A DNA stretch of 64,000 nucleotides, taken from CAZOVB01 sp046541415. GTDB lineage: Bacteria; Planctomycetota; Phycisphaerae; SM23-33. Both the position numbers and the translations under genes were made by a program. Shown here in pieces: positions 9,567 to 18,407 of the stretch. The notes under the pieces are model-generated. The model was not told where the DNA came from, ran no database searches, and saw only the letters and a program-made list of their open reading frames with translations. Where the stretch lies: assembly GCA_046541415.1 (NCBI GenBank), contig JBKHDI010000001.1, forward strand, positions 1 through 64,000, read 5' to 3'. The stretch's first letter is position 1; the number at the start of each line of letters is the position of its first letter.

Positions 9567-10421
9567 TCAGTCGATGCGGGCTGCCATCACCTTACCGGAT
9601 TGTTTCTCCAGAACGACCGTCTGTCCGTGATCCGGGACCAGCGTTGTCAGTTCGGGAAACTTGACATCCGCGTAGGAGACGAACTTCGCGGGGTCTTCGC
9701 TGTTGTGGGCGAACATCTCATAGTGGGCGGGGACCGCGACGGCCATGCCGCAATGTCCAGCCAGGTCGACGGCCTCCTGGTAGACCATGTTGCCGATACA
9801 CCCGTCGGCCAGGCGTTGGGCGTCTCGCCCGTTGATCGGCAGAAATGCCAGGTCGATTCGCCCGAACTGCTGCAACCGCGTTTCGAGCCCTTCGTATCGG
9901 GTCGTATCCCCGGGGTGATAGATCCGCCAGGGCCCGGATTCGATGATGAACCCCAGGTACGGGTGCAGGCCGGTCTTCGGGTCCCGTTCCAGTTGTTCGT
10001 GGGCCGATGGCAGGGCGGTGATCTGAACCTGCCCGGCCTGGAAGGTATCACCATCGTCCATCGGATGCAGGCGGGGTTCATCGATCTGCAGATCCTGCCC
10101 CAGACCGCCACGGCAGATCAACGCGGGGGCCACGAACGTCGCTGCTGCGCTGGCCCGGGCCAGTTCGGGCCAGACCTTCCGGTCGATGTGGTCGCCGTGG
10201 TCGTGACTGCCGATGATGATATCGGCGTGGCGGATCTGCGGGGCCTCAAGCAGCGGCCGGACCGTTCTCTGCGGGCTGTCGGACAGGAACGGGTCGAGAT
10301 AGAGGATTTTCCCGCCGAGCTTGAGGATGAAGCCGTGCTGGCCGATCCACCAGAACGCCATCCGGTCGTCGAAGACGTCTACGCGATCGATCGTCTCAAT
10401 CAGTTCCGTTCCCGTTGGCAT
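9567..10421 (-). CDS. MBL-fold metal-dependent hydrolase (UlaG-like)
   Basis: A 284-residue metallo-beta-lactamase-fold protein with the metal-binding SHDHGDHID motif (His-x-His-x-Asp-His, about residues 72-78). It also has later metal-ligand candidates in HPGDTTRYEG and in PAHYEMF near the C-terminus. The pattern resembles L-ascorbate-6-phosphate lactonase (UlaG) and related 'beta-lactamase superfamily II' hydrolases rather than true beta-lactamases or glyoxalase II. It has no signal peptide and is probably cytoplasmic. A good ribosome site (GAAAGGA, about 9 bases upstream) supports the start. It follows the ASCH gene after 43 bases on the same strand. The substrate cannot be told from sequence. 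Confidence 0.75.
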   Translation of the reverse strand: MPTGTELIETIDRVDVFDDRMAFWWIGQHGFILKLGGKILYLDPFLSDSPQRTVRPLLEAPQIRHADIIIGSHDHGDHIDRKVWPELARASAAATFVAPALICRGGLGQDLQIDEPRLHPMDDGDTFQAGQVQITALPSAHEQLERDPKTGLHPYLGFIIESGPWRIYHPGDTTRYEGLETRLQQFGRIDLAFLPINGRDAQRLADGCIGNMVYQEAVDLAGHCGMAVAVPAHYEMFAHNSEDPAKFVSYADVKFPELTTLVPDHGQTVVLEKQSGKVMAARID

Positions 10422-10464
10422 GGAACAGTCCTTTCTTTCCAGTTCCCGTGGGGGGATGATCTGG

Positions 10465-10794
10465 CTACTGCTGCTGGCCTGCGTCCGATGCTGCAGGGGG
10501 GCAGTAGACGAACTCGACCTTGTACAATGAGCGACCGGTGCGTTTCTCGGGAGGGTAGATCTCCTCCAGGGCCTGTCGAAGCCCGTCCAGCCCGTCCAGT
10601 CCGTCGGCCTGGGCGTCTGCGTCGTCGAGGTCGGCCAGGTCCACCTGCGAAACGGCCGTCACGTGGATTCTGCCCAGGCCCCGGACGTTGTGGAACGTGT
10701 CCGGGCGAACCAGCCGCCGCGACCAGTACCGCAGCGTCGTCTTCTTGCGTCCGTGGCGGATGTCGTCGAAGAACCGCTTCTTCATCAGCAGCAT
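10465..10794 (-). CDS. Small ASCH-domain protein
   Basis: A 109-residue protein beginning MLLMKKRFFDDIRHGRKKTT. The pattern of a basic helix followed by 'GRKKTTLRYW' and a short beta-barrel matches the ASCH (PUA-like) fold, which is thought to bind RNA. The C-terminus is acidic, then ends with a Pro/Ala/Gln tail. An alternative start three codons later is possible. It lies divergently from the pabC-like gene and directly upstream of the MBL-fold hydrolase. Its function is not known; a role in RNA binding or translation control is only a family-level guess. Confidence 0.6.
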   Translation of the reverse strand: MLLMKKRFFDDIRHGRKKTTLRYWSRRLVRPDTFHNVRGLGRIHVTAVSQVDLADLDDADAQADGLDGLDGLRQALEEIYPPEKRTGRSLYKVEFVYCPPAASDAGQQQ

Positions 10795-10850
10795 GCCCCA
10801 TCTTTACACGCAGGATCCGGGCCGGTCAACCTCTGGAAGCATTCCGTTCA

Positions 10851-10879
10851 TTGCCACCCATCCCGGGGGTCTGTACACT
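10851..10879 (+). promoter_or_regulatory. Promoter of the pabC-like gene
   Basis: TTGCCA (10851-10856) and TACACT (10874-10879) are separated by exactly 17 bases. The expected transcription start, 6-8 bases after the -10 box, falls on or next to the ATG at 10887, which predicts a leaderless or nearly leaderless mRNA. No properly spaced Shine-Dalgarno site is present. Confidence 0.45.
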
Positions 10880-10886
10880 CGGCAGG

Positions 10887-11762
10887 ATGAACACGCATTA
10901 TGTTTATCTCGACGGACTGATCGTCCCGGCCGCCCAGGCAGCAGTCAGCGTCTACGACGTCGGTCTGCTCCACGGGGCCTCGACGTTCACGACCTTGCGG
11001 GCCCACAACTGTAAACCTTTCCGGCTGGAGGCCCACCTGGACCGTCTGGCCGATGACGTACAGGCCTTGGGTATGGACCTGTCCTTCGATCGCCGGCGCC
11101 TGGCCGATGGCCTGGCCGAACTGATCGAGGCCAACGGCCTGTCCGAAGCCCGCTGCCGGATCACCCTGACGCCCGGGGTGGCCGGGGAAGGCAAACCGAC
11201 TACGCTCATTACCGCCGATCCCATGCCCGACTACCCGCGAAGGTGGTATACCGAGGGGCTCGTCGTCGCCGTTGCCGACCAGAAGCAACTGGCCGACAAT
11301 CCGACCTTCGGCCACAAGACCGGCTGCTACCTGCCCCGGATGCTGGCGATGCGGGCCGCAGCCGAGAAGGGCGCCGAGGAGGCCCTCTGGTACACCACCG
11401 AGAACTTCCTGGCCGAGGCGTGCATGTGCAACGTGTTCCTGGTTTGCGACGATCTGGTGCTGACCCCGCCGCTGGATACGCCCGTCCTGGCCGGTACAGT
11501 ACGTCAGGTAGTCTTGGAGCTCTGCGAGCAACTGGGCATCGAATCGGCCAACGACCGACGGTTGACGGTCCGCGAGATGCTCACCGCGTCCGAGGCCTTT
11601 CTGACCGGTTCGACCACGGGCATCCGTCCGGTGGTGCAGATCGAGAAGCACCGCGTCGGCGATCGCAAGCCCGGCCCTACTACCAGCCGACTGATCCAAG
11701 CCTATGAGCAACTGCTCGAGCAGCAGTGCCCCCCCTCGGAGGATGCCGATGCGGATTCGTGA
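10887..11762 (+). CDS. pabC: Class IV aminotransferase, likely aminodeoxychorismate lyase
   Basis: A 291-residue PLP enzyme of aminotransferase class IV (fold type IV). The PLP lysine is in GHKTGCYLPRMLAM (about residue 147), and the phosphate/PLP-binding segment is TENFLAEACMCNVFLV. The family includes branched-chain aminotransferase (IlvE), D-amino-acid aminotransferase and 4-amino-4-deoxychorismate lyase (PabC). PabC is preferred because a pabB gene lies 4 kb away, but IlvE-like activity is not excluded. PabC would convert aminodeoxychorismate to p-aminobenzoate for folate. The start at 10887 gives the family-typical N-terminus (YLDGLIVPAAQAAVSVYDVGLLHG). The 3' end overlaps the NIF3 gene by 14 bases. 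Confidence 0.75.
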   Translation: MNTHYVYLDGLIVPAAQAAVSVYDVGLLHGASTFTTLRAHNCKPFRLEAHLDRLADDVQALGMDLSFDRRRLADGLAELIEANGLSEARCRITLTPGVAGEGKPTTLITADPMPDYPRRWYTEGLVVAVADQKQLADNPTFGHKTGCYLPRMLAMRAAAEKGAEEALWYTTENFLAEACMCNVFLVCDDLVLTPPLDTPVLAGTVRQVVLELCEQLGIESANDRRLTVREMLTASEAFLTGSTTGIRPVVQIEKHRVGDRKPGPTTSRLIQAYEQLLEQQCPPSEDADADS

Positions 11763-12861
11763 CCTGGCCGACGCGATGGAACAGATCGCCCCAACCCGCC
11801 TGGCCGAAGACTGGGACAACGTCGGGCTGCTGATCGGCGACCCGGCCGCCGAAGCTGGGCGTGTGATGCTCTGCATCGATCTGACCGATGCGGTGCTCGA
11901 TGAGGCCGTCGCCCACAGCTGTCAGGCCGTCGTAGCCTACCACCCGCCGATCTTCAGGCCCATCAAGCAGATCACCCCGGCCGCCTGCCCGGTCGCCTGG
12001 CGGGCCATCGAGGCGGGCATCGCCGTCTACAGCCCCCACACCGCCCTGGACATCGCCGCCGGCGGGACCAATGACGTGCTGGCCGAGGCGTTGGAATTGA
12101 TCAATGTCAGGCCGCTCCAGCCGGCCGGGCCGCAACAGCAGGCCAAGGTCGTCATCTTCCTGCCCGAGACCGACCTGGACGCGGTCAGCGGTGCGGCCTT
12201 CGAGGCCGGGGCCGGCCGCATCGGCCTCTACGACCACTGCAGCTTCTACGGCTCGGGAACCGGCACGTTCCGCGGCGGGCCCGGCAGCGATCCGACGGTG
12301 GGGCGCCCGGGGCGGAAAGAATCCGCCTCCGAGGTCCGACTGGAAACCATCTGCCCGCAGGGGCGCGTAGCCGAAGTCGTCCACGCTGTCCGCGAAGCCC
12401 ACAGCTATCAGACGCCCGCGATCGATATCTACCCCGTCGGCTCGCCCGAGGAGGACCGGATCGGCATGGGACGGGTGGGCGAGTTGGCCGTCCCGGCCGA
12501 GCTGGACAGGCTGGTCGAGACCGTCAAGACCGCTTTCAGCCTGCCAGGCGTTCTGCTGGTCCGCGGGCGGGGGCCCACCGCCAGCACAAGGATCTCCCGT
12601 GTGGCCGTGGCGGCAGGCTCGTGCGGATCGATCTTCCGCTCGGCCGTCGAGGCAGGGGCCGAACTGTACCTGACCGGCGAGATGCGACATCACGACGCCC
12701 TGGCTGCCGCGGCGGCCGGGCTGCACGTCGTAGCGCTGTGTCATTCCAATTCCGAGCGGATAGCCCTGGCCAACCTGGCCGAGACGCTCACCGAGAGAAT
12801 CGAGGACGACGTGGAGCTGTTCATCTCCGAACGTGACGCCGACCCCTTTACCATTGCCTGA
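11749..12861 (+). CDS. NIF3-like dinuclear metal-centre protein
   Basis: A 370-residue protein of the NIF3/YqfO family, a conserved hexameric protein that binds two metal ions; its physiological role remains unclear (GTP cyclohydrolase-like activity has been reported for some members). The start at 11749 is set by GGAGG seven bases upstream and by MRIRDLADAMEQIAPTRLAEDWDNVGLL, the usual N-terminus. It lies inside the last codons of the preceding gene, which suggests translational coupling. Metal ligands are expected in AYHPPIFRPIK and in the C-terminal GEMRHHDALAAA...CHSNSER block. The middle insert (about 120-260) matches the PII-like insert seen in the longer, Gram-positive-type NIF3 proteins. 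Cytoplasmic. Confidence 0.85.
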   Translation: MRIRDLADAMEQIAPTRLAEDWDNVGLLIGDPAAEAGRVMLCIDLTDAVLDEAVAHSCQAVVAYHPPIFRPIKQITPAACPVAWRAIEAGIAVYSPHTALDIAAGGTNDVLAEALELINVRPLQPAGPQQQAKVVIFLPETDLDAVSGAAFEAGAGRIGLYDHCSFYGSGTGTFRGGPGSDPTVGRPGRKESASEVRLETICPQGRVAEVVHAVREAHSYQTPAIDIYPVGSPEEDRIGMGRVGELAVPAELDRLVETVKTAFSLPGVLLVRGRGPTASTRISRVAVAAGSCGSIFRSAVEAGAELYLTGEMRHHDALAAAAAGLHVVALCHSNSERIALANLAETLTERIEDDVELFISERDADPFTIA

Positions 12862-12890
12862 GAACAACTGAGCATAGAAGGATTGAATCG

Positions 12891-13904
12891 ATGAACGTAC
12901 TGCTGATCGGAGGAAGCGGAAACATCTCCACCGAAGTCGCCCGGGCCCTGGCCGAGCGGAACCACGAAGTGATGGTCCTGTCGCGCGGTAACAGGCCGGT
13001 CGACCCGAAGTACACCCACATCCGCGCTTCTCGGGATGATGCAGGCGCGATGGCCGCGGCGATCCGCGATTCCGGCAAAGAACCGGACGTGGTAATCAAC
13101 TTTTTGGGCTTCGGCGTCGAGGACTGCAAGATCGACCACGAGGTCTTTGCCGGCAAGATCCGCCAGTACATCTTCATCTCCACGGCGATGGTCTATTCCA
13201 AGCCCCACAAGCTGCCGATCACCGAAGATCATCCGCGGGGCAACGAGCTGTCGGACTACGCGACCGCAAAAATCGCATGCGAGGACTGGCTGTTGGAGCA
13301 GAACGGCGACGATTTCCCCGTCACCATCGTCCGTCCCAGCCACACGTTCGGGCAGGACTGGATCCCCTCGCCCTGCAGCGGCTCGAACGATTGGACGGTT
13401 GCGGCGCGGATTCTGGCGGGCAAGCCCGTGGTGGTGCCCGATGACGGCCAGTCGCTCTGGACACTGACGGCCTGCAGCGACTTCGCCGACGCCCTGGTCG
13501 GCCTGGTCGGCTGCGACGAGGCGATCGGCGAGGCGTTCCACATCACCCACGATGCGGCGCTGAGCTGGAATGCGATCTACTTCGAGATCGGCCTGGCGCT
13601 GGGCAAGCAGGCGGAGGTCGTCGCGATCCCGACTGATTTCCTCGTTCAGCAGGAGCCAACCCTGGAAGGCGGACTCAAGGCCGACAAGGCCCACCACGCC
13701 GTCTTCGACAACACGAAGATCAAGCGGTTCGTGCCCGACTGGGAGGCGAAGCTGAGCTTCCGCCAGGCCATCCGAAAATCGATTGACTGGTACCGCCAGG
13801 GTGAATCGCGCCAGAACCCCGACGCAGAGAAAGATGCGGCCATGGAGGCCTGGATCGAGGCCTGGCAGCAGCGGAAGGACAAGGGCGACCTGTCAATCGG
13901 CTGA
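12891..13904 (+). CDS. NAD-dependent epimerase/dehydratase family protein
   Basis: A 337-residue extended short-chain dehydrogenase. The N-terminal GGSGNIS is a variant of the Rossmann GxxGxxG motif, and YATAK is the catalytic Tyr-x-x-x-Lys. The PSHTFG and CSDFADALVGLV segments are typical of nucleotide-sugar epimerases and related reductases. AAGGA lies 8 bases before the ATG. The gene is 29 bases after the NIF3 gene on the same strand, and its 3' end overlaps hemA tail-to-tail by 12 bases. The substrate is unknown; a sugar nucleotide is likely. Confidence 0.75.
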   Translation: MNVLLIGGSGNISTEVARALAERNHEVMVLSRGNRPVDPKYTHIRASRDDAGAMAAAIRDSGKEPDVVINFLGFGVEDCKIDHEVFAGKIRQYIFISTAMVYSKPHKLPITEDHPRGNELSDYATAKIACEDWLLEQNGDDFPVTIVRPSHTFGQDWIPSPCSGSNDWTVAARILAGKPVVVPDDGQSLWTLTACSDFADALVGLVGCDEAIGEAFHITHDAALSWNAIYFEIGLALGKQAEVVAIPTDFLVQQEPTLEGGLKADKAHHAVFDNTKIKRFVPDWEAKLSFRQAIRKSIDWYRQGESRQNPDAEKDAAMEAWIEAWQQRKDKGDLSIG

Positions 13905-15200
13905 GTTGTCGGGTGTGGGGGGGTCCTGCTGGTTGAGCTGGAACAGCCTCTCCAGGGCGGCGGCGTGGACGCGGGCGATGTCCGAGCCGGCTTCGCTTCG
14001 CAGTTGGACCGCGGCCGGGTGGAGCATCCGCCGGATCGTCCGGTGCAGTGTGCGTCGAAGGATGTCCAGGTCCTGCTCGATGTCGTCGTGGTCGGCGAGC
14101 TTGTTGGCTGCCTCGGCCAGTTCCTGGTCGGTGATCTGCCGCATCTTCTGGTACAGGGCCTTGATCGTCGGGGCCACCGAGCGGACCTGGAACCTCTCGC
14201 GCAGTTGCAGCACGTGGCCGCGGAGGAGGTGATAGGCTTCGTCCCGGCCGGCGTCGCGGATCTTCAGGTTCGCCCGGACCACCTGCTGCAGATCATCGAT
14301 GTTGACCAACTCCACGCTGCGGATCTCCCCGGCTGCCGGCTCGACGTCGCGCGGCACGGCCAGGTCGAGAATCACCAACGGCCGGTCCGGGCGACTTTCC
14401 ATCGCCCGCCGGATCGCCCGGGCCGAGAGGATGGGCGTCTCGCTGGCTGTAGAGCAGACGACGACGTCGGCCTCGGCAAGGGCTGCCGGGATCTGGCCGA
14501 AGCTGCGGACCTGCCCGCCGCAGGCAGCGGCAAGCTGGCGGGCCTTGTCGGCCGAGCGGTTGGCGACGTAGATCGGCCCGGCCTGCCTCTCGGCCAGGCC
14601 CTGCAGCAGGATCCGGTTCATCTTGCCCGCCCCGATACTCAGCACGCACTTGCCTGCCAGCTGCCTGAATCGCCCGGCCAGGGCGTCCAGGCCCACCGAC
14701 GCGGCAGAGACGCGGCCGTGGCCGATCGGCGTGTTGTTGCGGACCTGCTTGGCAGCGCGAAGGGCGGTGTCGACCAGGTCCCCCAGCAGCCCGCCTGAAG
14801 CGTTCGCCTCGATCGATCTGCGGGCGGCCGACTTGAGCTGGCCCACGATCTGGTGCTCACCGGGGACCAGGCTGTCCAGCCCGGCCGCGACGGCGAAGAG
14901 ATGTTCCATCGCGTCGGCATCGACCAGCGTGTAAAGGCTCGAAGAGAAGCTCTCCAGACCCAGCCCCCGGTTCCGCGCCAGCCAAAGGTGCAGTTGCTGC
15001 TCGCGCGGATGGCCGTGCACCTCGCGGATCACGTAGATCTCCACGCGGTTGCACGTCGAGAGCAGCAGGAACTGCGCCTCCGGCCAGGTCTCGACCAACT
15101 CGACCAGCGCCCGGGTCGCGGCGTGGTCATCAAAGGCCAATCTCTCCCGCAGCGAAAGCTCGGCCGTCTTGTGATTCAAACCTGTGCAGAGGATGCGCAT
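13893..15200 (-). CDS. hemA: Glutamyl-tRNA reductase
   Basis: A 435-residue enzyme making glutamate-1-semialdehyde from Glu-tRNA, the first step of the C5 tetrapyrrole pathway. The N-terminal GLNHKTAELSLRERLAF block, catalytic Cys50 in STCNRVEIY, the GEHQIVGQLK segment, the NADPH-binding SIGAGKMNRILLQGLAERQ and the C-terminal dimerisation helix are all present. It starts 3 bases after sirC, so both tetrapyrrole genes are translated from one message. Its 3' end overlaps the convergent epimerase gene by 12 bases. With sirC and the ahbC/ahbD genes at the right edge of the window it supports siroheme-dependent heme synthesis. Confidence 0.95.
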   Translation of the reverse strand: MRILCTGLNHKTAELSLRERLAFDDHAATRALVELVETWPEAQFLLLSTCNRVEIYVIREVHGHPREQQLHLWLARNRGLGLESFSSSLYTLVDADAMEHLFAVAAGLDSLVPGEHQIVGQLKSAARRSIEANASGGLLGDLVDTALRAAKQVRNNTPIGHGRVSAASVGLDALAGRFRQLAGKCVLSIGAGKMNRILLQGLAERQAGPIYVANRSADKARQLAAACGGQVRSFGQIPAALAEADVVVCSTASETPILSARAIRRAMESRPDRPLVILDLAVPRDVEPAAGEIRSVELVNIDDLQQVVRANLKIRDAGRDEAYHLLRGHVLQLRERFQVRSVAPTIKALYQKMRQITDQELAEAANKLADHDDIEQDLDILRRTLHRTIRRMLHPAAVQLRSEAGSDIARVHAAALERLFQLNQQDPPTPDNSAD

Positions 15201-15203
15201 CGC

Positions 15204-15842
15204 TCAGTCGGTCTCCGACTCCGCCACCGGCGGAGCCTGCAGAAGTCGATCGGCCTCGGCGGTCACGGCCTGGGCGCCTCGACTTGTGAACATCTCGTAA
15301 ACCGCCGGGCTGGACAAGGCCGCCAGGATCCGCCGTCGCTCCGTCGCGTCGCCCGTCGCGTCAAAGACCTTCCTTCGAAGCTGGCCCAGCAGTTCGGCAA
15401 ACCGCCCGATCCGATCAGGCAGGGCCAGCTGCTCAACCAGCCGCCGGGACAGGGCCGGGCAGTTGCCCTCGGATGAGGCGCTGAAGACCAGCGGTCCCTC
15501 GCGCCGCGTCGACTGGAACGTTACGTCACTGTGGTTCGGATCGTCGGCGCGGTAGACCAGCCCGCAGCCGGCCCGGCGCGCATCCTGGGCGACGGCCTCG
15601 TTGGTCGGGCTGCTGTCAGTGCAGGCGCAGACCAGCCATGCCCCGGCCAGATCCTCCGGCTGATAGGCCCGCAATAGGCTCTCCACTCCTTCGATCGCCT
15701 CAGCCCGCGGGTCGACCAGACGCACCGTTGCCCCCGCTGCCAGCAAAGAGCGCGCCCGTCGCAGCCCGACGCTGCCGGCCCCGATGACCACGCACAGGCG
15801 CCCGTGCGGGCGAAGCATCGCCGAAATGCCTTGGCCGCTCAT
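15204..15842 (-). CDS. Precorrin-2 dehydrogenase / sirohydrochlorin ferrochelatase
   Basis: A 212-residue SirC/Met8-type protein (the N-terminal half of CysG). The Rossmann motif VVIGAGSVGLRRARSLLAAGA begins about residue 18. FSASSEGNCPALSRRLVEQL matches the conserved siroheme-synthase segment. It oxidises precorrin-2 to sirohydrochlorin with NAD and may insert iron to give siroheme. The start at 15842 is fixed by a strong ribosome site (AGGAGGG) and an ATGA overlap with the pabB stop codon; a longer frame to 16046 would run inside pabB. It sits between pabB and hemA in one transcript. Confidence 0.88.
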   Translation of the reverse strand: MSGQGISAMLRPHGRLCVVIGAGSVGLRRARSLLAAGATVRLVDPRAEAIEGVESLLRAYQPEDLAGAWLVCACTDSSPTNEAVAQDARRAGCGLVYRADDPNHSDVTFQSTRREGPLVFSASSEGNCPALSRRLVEQLALPDRIGRFAELLGQLRRKVFDATGDATERRRILAALSSPAVYEMFTSRGAQAVTAEADRLLQAPPVAESETD

Positions 15843-17326
15843 GTCTTGCCCTCCTGTCGGGCCAGCTCGATCGCTTCCAGCATCGCCCGGGCCTTGTCCA
15901 GTGTCTCGTCCAGTTCCGCCTGGGGGCCCGAGTCGGCCACGATCCCGCCGCCGACCTGCAGCCAGGCGGTCTGGGGCGACCAGACGATCGTGCGGATCGC
16001 GATGTTCCACTCGGCCTGGCCGGTCAGACTCACCGTGCCGATACACCCGGTGTAGGGCCCGCGTGCGTGGGGTTCCAACTCGTCGATGATCTCCATTGCA
16101 CGGATTTTCGGCGCCCCGGTAATCGAGCCGCCGGGGAACGTGGCCCGCAGCAGATCGGCCGGGCCGGCCCCGTCAACCAGTTCGCCTTCCACCGTGCCTA
16201 CCAGGTGGTAGACCGTCGGGTGTTCCTCCAGCACGCGGGCCTGGCTGACCCGCACGCTGCCGTAGCGGCAGAGACGCCCGAGGTCGTTTCGCAGCAGGTC
16301 GATAATCATCGCCAGCTCGGCGTTGTCCTTTCCACTTTGCAGCAGTTGTTCGGCAGCCCGGCGGTCTGCGGCGGCCTGTCCGGTCCGCGGCCTGGTGCCC
16401 TTGATCGGCCGGGTGATGACCTGCCGTCCCCGGACGCGCAGAAACAACTCGGGCGAGCAGGAGCAGATCGCCCTGGGCCCGGCCGGGGTCTCCAGGCGGA
16501 GGTAGGCGGCATACCAGGCGGGGTTGCGCCGTCGAAGGCAGCGGTATATCGCTGCGTCGGAAGGGGGATCGGCCACGGCCAGACGCTGCGAGAGATTCAC
16601 CTGGAAGATGTCGCCGGCGGCGATGTAGTCGATGCAGCGCGTCACAGCCTGTCGGTACGCATCGGGAGTGAAAGCGGATTTGCAGGCTGCCGGTTTGACG
16701 GTCGTTTCGGCGTGGGCCTGGGACAGATCCCGGGGCCTCTGGCGGGCGGGCGTCTCTGCCAGGATCTGTTTCCACTGCGCCAGGCGCCGCTGCAGGCCCG
16801 GCTGATCCGGGCTGTCCTCCAGGTAGACCAGCTGCCAGCTGTCGCCAGCGGCGTCGTAGACGGCTGCGACGTCGTAAAGGCCCAGGTGCAGGTCGGGCAG
16901 TTGCATGTCCCGCCCAGCTCGGCCGGGCAGATGTTCGATCAGCCGCCCCAGTTCATAGCCGAGGTATCCGAACCAGCCGGGCCCGTAGGGGCAGTCGCCG
17001 ACGGGGCTGGACCGCGCCCGCAGCAGACGACCCAGTGCATCCCAGACCGCCTCGGACCCTTCGGCAAAGACACTGCCGTCGGCCTGGCACAAGCGGTCCT
17101 GCTCCAGGCTGACGGTTGCGATCGGCTCGAAGGCCGCCACCGACCAGCGGCCGAACCGGTCATCCCGCGCAGAGGAGTCTAGCAGGACGGGGCAGGGCAG
17201 GCTCGCCAGCCGACCGACCAGTTCGCCGACAGAGGCATTCCCGGCCACCGGGACCGACCGCAGTCGTAGCGGCCAGGCCGATTCCAGCCAGGCGGTCAGG
17301 AGGTTGTCGGCGTTGAGGCCTTTCAT
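15839..17326 (-). CDS. pabB: Aminodeoxychorismate synthase component I
   Basis: A 495-residue chorismate-binding enzyme. The PIKGTRPR motif carries the Lys that distinguishes PabB from TrpE (which has Ala there). DLLRNDLGR, VYHLVGTVEGEL and the catalytic FPGGSITGAPKIRAMEIIDELEP stretch are all present. It aminates chorismate together with the glutaminase PabA, which is not in this window. With the pabC-like gene at 10.9 kb it provides p-aminobenzoate for folate. It starts 6 bases after the stop of the unknown anchored-protein gene and overlaps sirC by four bases (ATGA). Confidence 0.92.
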   Translation of the reverse strand: MKGLNADNLLTAWLESAWPLRLRSVPVAGNASVGELVGRLASLPCPVLLDSSARDDRFGRWSVAAFEPIATVSLEQDRLCQADGSVFAEGSEAVWDALGRLLRARSSPVGDCPYGPGWFGYLGYELGRLIEHLPGRAGRDMQLPDLHLGLYDVAAVYDAAGDSWQLVYLEDSPDQPGLQRRLAQWKQILAETPARQRPRDLSQAHAETTVKPAACKSAFTPDAYRQAVTRCIDYIAAGDIFQVNLSQRLAVADPPSDAAIYRCLRRRNPAWYAAYLRLETPAGPRAICSCSPELFLRVRGRQVITRPIKGTRPRTGQAAADRRAAEQLLQSGKDNAELAMIIDLLRNDLGRLCRYGSVRVSQARVLEEHPTVYHLVGTVEGELVDGAGPADLLRATFPGGSITGAPKIRAMEIIDELEPHARGPYTGCIGTVSLTGQAEWNIAIRTIVWSPQTAWLQVGGGIVADSGPQAELDETLDKARAMLEAIELARQEGKT

Positions 17327-17332
17327 CCAGCG

Positions 17333-18388
17333 CTAATCTTCTTCTGCGAAAACGATGCCGAATCTCTTGGCGTCTTCCTTGTTGAACTGCTTGGCCTTGC
17401 TGGCCGCATCGGCGATCAGCGGGTCGCCGGAGTTGCTGTATTCATCCAGCAGGGAGTTGATCTTGGCGAGGTTGCCCTCGTGTCCCTCTTCCAGGAACTT
17501 CAGGGGCCCGAGGATCAGCAGCGACTCGATCTTCCAGACGCGGTCCTGGTCGTTCTCGATGATGTTGATCATGTCGCCCGGGTGGGGATCGTGCGAATGG
17601 ATCAATTGCCACTTTCGCGAGATCTTGCCGTTAACCTCCTGCAACGCAATGCCGTACGACCGGATCGCATCGAGCTTGTCCTCCTTGCCGGCCAGTTGGT
17701 GGTTCAGTTCCATCAGGCGCAAGGCGTCAAATTGCCTCTGGATCCCTGCGCGGAAGACTTCGGCCCGGGCCCGTTCCTCGGCCATGTGCCATCCGACCGT
17801 GAACGCACCCTGGAGGATCGTGTGTGCCTCGTCATATTGCCCCTTGGCCATATTGTAGCCGGCCAGGGCGAGGCAGGCATTGGCAACGTCGTTGAGCTGT
17901 TGGACCGGCTGGATGTTGGAGGTCGGGTTGTGGCCGTCCATTTCCGCGCCCTTGACGTGGTTGATGAACTTCATTTCGGCCTTGGCTGCGCCGTTGGCTG
18001 CCAGTTGGCAGACGGCCTTGAGGGCATTGGCCCCGGCCGGGCCGATCCGAGCGCCGCGACCGGCGACTTCGGAGATCCGCGCGATTTTCCGGGCCGTCTG
18101 ATCTGCCTGACTCTCTGGTGTGATGTCCTGCAGGATCTTGCGGATCGACTCGTTGTAGAGTTTCGCCGCAGCCATGTAGTCGTCTGCGGCGTTGCCCACG
18201 CCGGTTGGTTTGCTGTCGATGATATCGGTGACGGGGCGCCCGACCTCGTAGCGGTCCAGGACCCCCGGTGCGGTCGTCGCGACGGTGGGTTGCTCGTGGT
18301 CCGGGTTTCCCAGAACTCTCATGCCCAGCACAATCGCCACGATGGCGACCAACACGCCGGATATGATCCAGCCGATCTTGTTGCCCAT
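17333..18388 (-). CDS. Membrane-anchored protein of unknown function
   Basis: A 351-residue protein with one N-terminal membrane helix (about 5-25, IIVLG-rich) and a soluble, mostly helical, probably periplasmic remainder. The region from about 55 to 230 has repeating helical segments with Ala/Glu/Lys-rich faces that could be a degenerate TPR array. I recognise no catalytic motif and no named family. It lies between the DUF4091 lipoprotein gene (19 bases) and pabB (6 bases), so it is cotranscribed with both, but that mixed operon gives no clear functional hint. Confidence 0.6.
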   Translation of the reverse strand: MGNKIGWIISGVLVAIVAIVLGMRVLGNPDHEQPTVATTAPGVLDRYEVGRPVTDIIDSKPTGVGNAADDYMAAAKLYNESIRKILQDITPESQADQTARKIARISEVAGRGARIGPAGANALKAVCQLAANGAAKAEMKFINHVKGAEMDGHNPTSNIQPVQQLNDVANACLALAGYNMAKGQYDEAHTILQGAFTVGWHMAEERARAEVFRAGIQRQFDALRLMELNHQLAGKEDKLDAIRSYGIALQEVNGKISRKWQLIHSHDPHPGDMINIIENDQDRVWKIESLLILGPLKFLEEGHEGNLAKINSLLDEYSNSGDPLIADAASKAKQFNKEDAKRFGIVFAEED

Positions 18389-18407
18389 GTTGTCTCCTGT
18401 TCTGCGG

